This document shows, piece by piece, positions 61,680-64,000 of a stretch of DNA of 64,000 nucleotides. Location: assembly GCF_014262665.1 (NCBI RefSeq), contig NZ_CP046883.1, positions 1,984,001 to 2,048,000 of the forward strand, given 5' to 3'. How positions within the stretch are numbered: the stretch's first letter is position 1; each line of letters starts with the position of its first letter. The position numbers and the translations under genes were made by a program. Origin of the DNA: Corynebacterium anserum. GTDB taxonomy: Bacteria; Actinomycetota; Actinomycetes; Mycobacteriales; Mycobacteriaceae. The notes beneath the pieces were generated by a model. That model was not told where the DNA came from. It made no database searches and saw nothing but the letters and a program-made list of their open reading frames with translations.

Positions 61680-61707
61680 GAATGCTCCTTAGTGTGATAC
61701 ACAACAC

Positions 61708-61735
61708 TAGTGAGTGTGATTTATACCACTCACTA
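61708..61735. promoter_or_regulatory. Palindromic operator upstream of the CaiB-type gene
   Basis: TAGTGAGTG (61708-61716) and CACTCACTA (61727-61735) are perfect inverted arms 10 bp apart. The size is that of a TetR-type operator. It lies about 30 bp upstream of the start codon at 61679. A related but weaker inverted element (AGTGT...ACACT) precedes it at 61691-61708. No regulator gene is next to it. Confidence 0.65.
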
Positions 61736-61840
61736 TGACGCTATCGGTTAGGAGCCCATCGTATGACCGACTTAGCCAGAATTCCCTAAAAATTTTCACC
61801 AATATTTCGGTGTACCTGCACTATCGAGTGCGTACATCGA

Positions 61841-61920
61841 ATCGCGCGTAGCCCTCACCGTCTAGATCTCACGGTGTAGGACCTCTGTCGTCCGCCTCTA
61901 ACCGCGTGTAGCTTTCACCG
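61841..61920. repeat. 60-bp-spaced repeat covering the topA stop codon
   Basis: The 20 bases at 61841-61860 (ATCGCGCGTAGCCCTCACCG) match those at 61901-61920 (ACCGCGTGTAGCTTTCACCG) at 16 positions, exactly 60 bp apart. The right copy codes for the last residues of TopA (TVKATRG); the left copy is the same tail without the stop. An old tandem duplication is likely. Confidence 0.55.
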
Positions 61921-64000
61921 TCCGCGTCGTGAGATTTCGACCAGCCGACTTCTTCGTAGCTTTCTTTGTGGTCTTTCCCGCGGTCTTTTTCGTGGCTTTC
62001 TTGGCGGCCTTCTTGGTGGCCTTCTTGGTGGCCTTCTTTCCAGCTTGACGGTTGGATTTCGCCTCCTGATCTCCGTCTGCCGCCTCTTTGGCACGACGCT
62101 CCGAGAGCAACTCGTTTGCGCGAGCATCCGTCAACGTCTCCGGCGTATCACCCTTACGCAGCGACGCATTCGTCACCCCGTCGGTGACGTACGGCCCAAA
62201 ACGGCCGTCCTTCACCGACATTGGCTTGCCGGACACATCGTTGTCGCCCAATTGTTTCAGCGGAGGCTTCGCCGCCGCGCGACCGCGGCGCTTAGGTTCT
62301 GCATAAATGCGTCGAGCCTCATCCAAAGTGATAGAGAAGATCTGATCCTCGCTGGCCAACGACCGAGAATCATTACCCTTCTTCAGATACGGACCATACC
62401 GCCCATTCTGAGCCGTAATGAGTTCCCCATCGGACGGATCCACTCCCACCTCACGCGGCAAACTCATCAACTTCAACGCCTCGTCAAGAGTGACCGTCGC
62501 CGGCTCCATCGTAGAAAATAGGCTCGCGGTTTTTGGCTTGAGCGTTTCTTCCACAATGTCTTTGATGCGCTTCGCCTTTTGATTCTGAGCCGTCTTAGTC
62601 TCCCGCGACAGGGGTTTCTTCCCCTCCCCAGCGCGTTGCGCATCCAACTCATCGCGCTCAGCCTCCCACATAGCTTCGGCCTCGGCGGCGACCCGGGACT
62701 CCTCGTCCTCGCCCAGCAGCTCGGTCACATAGGGGCCATAACGTCCCTCACGAGCGACAATCATGCGACCTGACTCCGGGTTAATGCCCAGCTCACGTCC
62801 ACTTTGTGGCGTCGCAAAAAGCTTTTCTGCCACGTCCACAGACAACTCGTCAGGAGTCATTGACTCCGGCAAATTAGCACGCTGAACCTCAGGCTCACCG
62901 CCGTCTTCAGGGGGAAGTATGCGTTCCAAGTACGGACCATAGCGGCCAACTCGGACCACGATCGGGATGCCATTGGCATCGTCAAAAAGATGCAGCGAGT
63001 TCACACGGCGAGCATCTATCTGTTCCAGGTTGTCGCCCACAATATTCTTGAGGCCGCCGAGCCGGTGAACTTCCTTACCCACGCCTGCCGCATCAGAGCT
63101 CGTGTCACCAAAGTAGAAACCCTTCAGCCACTCGGCGCGTGACTCTCGCCCCTCCGCGATCGCATCCAGCTCATCCTCCATCGCGGAGGTGAAATCATAG
63201 TCCACCAGAGAACCGAAATTCTGCTCCAACAAACCAACTACAGCAAACGCCACCCACGACGGCACGAGAGCATTGCCGCGTGAGAACACGTAACCACGAT
63301 CCTGGATAGTGCGAATGATGGAGGCGTAAGTGGACGGGCGACCAATGCCTAACTCCTCCATCCGCTTCACCAAACTAGCTTCGTTGTAGCGAGCAGGAGG
63401 GGTGGTGGCATGCCCATCAGCCGTCACATCAGAAGCGGACAAGTCATCGCCTTTGGCCAGCACTGGAAGGCGCTTCTCCGCATTGTCAGCCACATCACGA
63501 CCATCGGAGAGCTGCGAAACCTCAACATATGCCTTCAGGAAGCCCTGGAAAGTCACTGTACGGCCCGTCGCGGTGAACTCACATACCTCTCCCCCTGCTG
63601 CCGCGCCGGACACCGTGACCTTCATCGACGTACCACGTGCATCAGCCATCTGCGAGGAAACAGTGCGTTGCCAGATCAACTCATAGAGTTTGAACTCTTC
63701 AGCATCCAATTGACTAGACAGCTGACCCGGCGTTGCGAACTCCTCACCCGCTGGGCGAATCGCTTCGTGAGCCTCCTGGGAATTCTTCACCTTGCGGTTG
63801 TATTGGCGCGGAGCATCTGCCACATACTTGTCACCATAGAGCTCGCGAGCTTGCTTCCGAGCGGCGTCGATACCCGCCTTCGATAAGGTCGTGGAATCCG
63901 TACGCATATAGGTGATGTGACCGTTTTCGTACAAACGCTGAGCGATGCGCATCGTTCGTTCCGAAGTAAAACGAAGCTTACGGCCGGCCTCCTGCTGCAG
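61898..64000 (-). CDS. topA: DNA topoisomerase I (N-terminal part beyond window edge)
   Basis: The last 700 residues of type IA DNA topoisomerase I, which relaxes negative supercoils. The frame is open through the right edge, where it reads LQQEAGRKLRFTSERTMRIA. The catalytic Tyr is in ENGHITYMRTDST. Downstream are GEEFATPGQLSSQLDAEEFK, RPSTYASIIRTIQDRGYV and LVDYDFTSAMEDELDAIAEG. The C-terminal domain has at least four repeats marked by GRYGPYL/V or GRFGPYV, the TopoI DNA-binding repeat of actinobacteria. The end is a Lys/Ala-rich tail (AKKATKKTAGKTTKKATKKS) that improves DNA binding in this group. No zinc finger is seen, also typical of actinobacteria. Its stop lies in a degenerate tandem repeat. 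Confidence 0.96.
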   Translation of the reverse strand: MQQEAGRKLRFTSERTMRIAQRLYENGHITYMRTDSTTLSKAGIDAARKQARELYGDKYVADAPRQYNRKVKNSQEAHEAIRPAGEEFATPGQLSSQLDAEEFKLYELIWQRTVSSQMADARGTSMKVTVSGAAAGGEVCEFTATGRTVTFQGFLKAYVEVSQLSDGRDVADNAEKRLPVLAKGDDLSASDVTADGHATTPPARYNEASLVKRMEELGIGRPSTYASIIRTIQDRGYVFSRGNALVPSWVAFAVVGLLEQNFGSLVDYDFTSAMEDELDAIAEGRESRAEWLKGFYFGDTSSDAAGVGKEVHRLGGLKNIVGDNLEQIDARRVNSLHLFDDANGIPIVVRVGRYGPYLERILPPEDGGEPEVQRANLPESMTPDELSVDVAEKLFATPQSGRELGINPESGRMIVAREGRYGPYVTELLGEDEESRVAAEAEAMWEAERDELDAQRAGEGKKPLSRETKTAQNQKAKRIKDIVEETLKPKTASLFSTMEPATVTLDEALKLMSLPREVGVDPSDGELITAQNGRYGPYLKKGNDSRSLASEDQIFSITLDEARRIYAEPKRRGRAAAKPPLKQLGDNDVSGKPMSVKDGRFGPYVTDGVTNASLRKGDTPETLTDARANELLSERRAKEAADGDQEAKSNRQAGKKATKKATKKAAKKATKKTAGKTTKKATKKSAGRNLTTRTVKATRG

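Overview
The window comes from a mycolic-acid-bearing Corynebacterium or a very close relative. The evidence is a secreted antigen-85-type mycolyltransferase, a five-helix sdhCAB operon with a GlxR-type site, RamB next to lpd, divergent aceB/aceA with a RamB box, LGFP wall-binding repeats, a CyaB-type membrane cyclase and a Lys-rich topA tail. Coding is dense on both strands. No rRNA, CRISPR array, prophage or intact insertion sequence was seen; one tRNA-Thr is present. Layout: 1-3.4 kb, the end of a DUF445 membrane protein and a siderophore/B12-type ABC importer. 3.4-7.3 kb, allantoicase, allantoinase and a DUF6986 aldolase-like protein in one minus-strand operon. 7.5-9.0 kb, an FMO-like flavoprotein. 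9.0-16.4 kb, an accessory block with a 1261-residue secreted ALF-repeat/WHH-nuclease toxin, its SUKH immunity gene, a decayed second SUKH copy, an AbfB-like secreted protein and an LGFP-repeat protein. 16.6-18 kb, a GT87 glycosyltransferase. 18.1-26.5 kb, a urate/xanthine permease, hydroxyisourate hydrolase, OHCU decarboxylase and a complete urease locus except for ureE. 26.6-30.6 kb, sdhCAB. 30.8-34.3 kb, a GH65 phosphorylase with beta-phosphoglucomutase. 34.5-44 kb, aceB, aceA, an MMPL transporter, ramB and lpd. 44.7-54.7 kb, mycolyltransferase, M1 peptidase, a flippase-like protein, an MFS transporter, a long acyl-CoA dehydrogenase/oxidase and dienoyl-CoA reductase. 54.7-56 kb, a small island scar (type III restriction remnant plus an orphan gene) beside tRNA-Thr. 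56-64 kb, DUF421, holB, cyaB, an LCAD-like dehydrogenase, a CaiB-type protein and topA (cut by the right edge). Working together: the purine genes convert 5-hydroxyisourate through OHCU, allantoin and allantoate to ureidoglycolate and urea. Urease splits the urea, and the glyoxylate can enter malate synthase. Two steps have no recognised enzyme here: urate oxidation and ureidoglycolate cleavage. The most unusual observation is in the urease operon. Where ureE is missing, a translationally coupled gene between ureA and ureB encodes a protein with a 24-His N-terminal tail, a chelatase(CbiX/SirB)-like core and a natural C-terminal run of six His. I propose it as a replacement nickel chaperone. 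Two sequence-level patterns also stand out: short tandem duplications that repeatedly cover the stop codons of genes, and a strongly over-represented octamer, TGGCGTCG.
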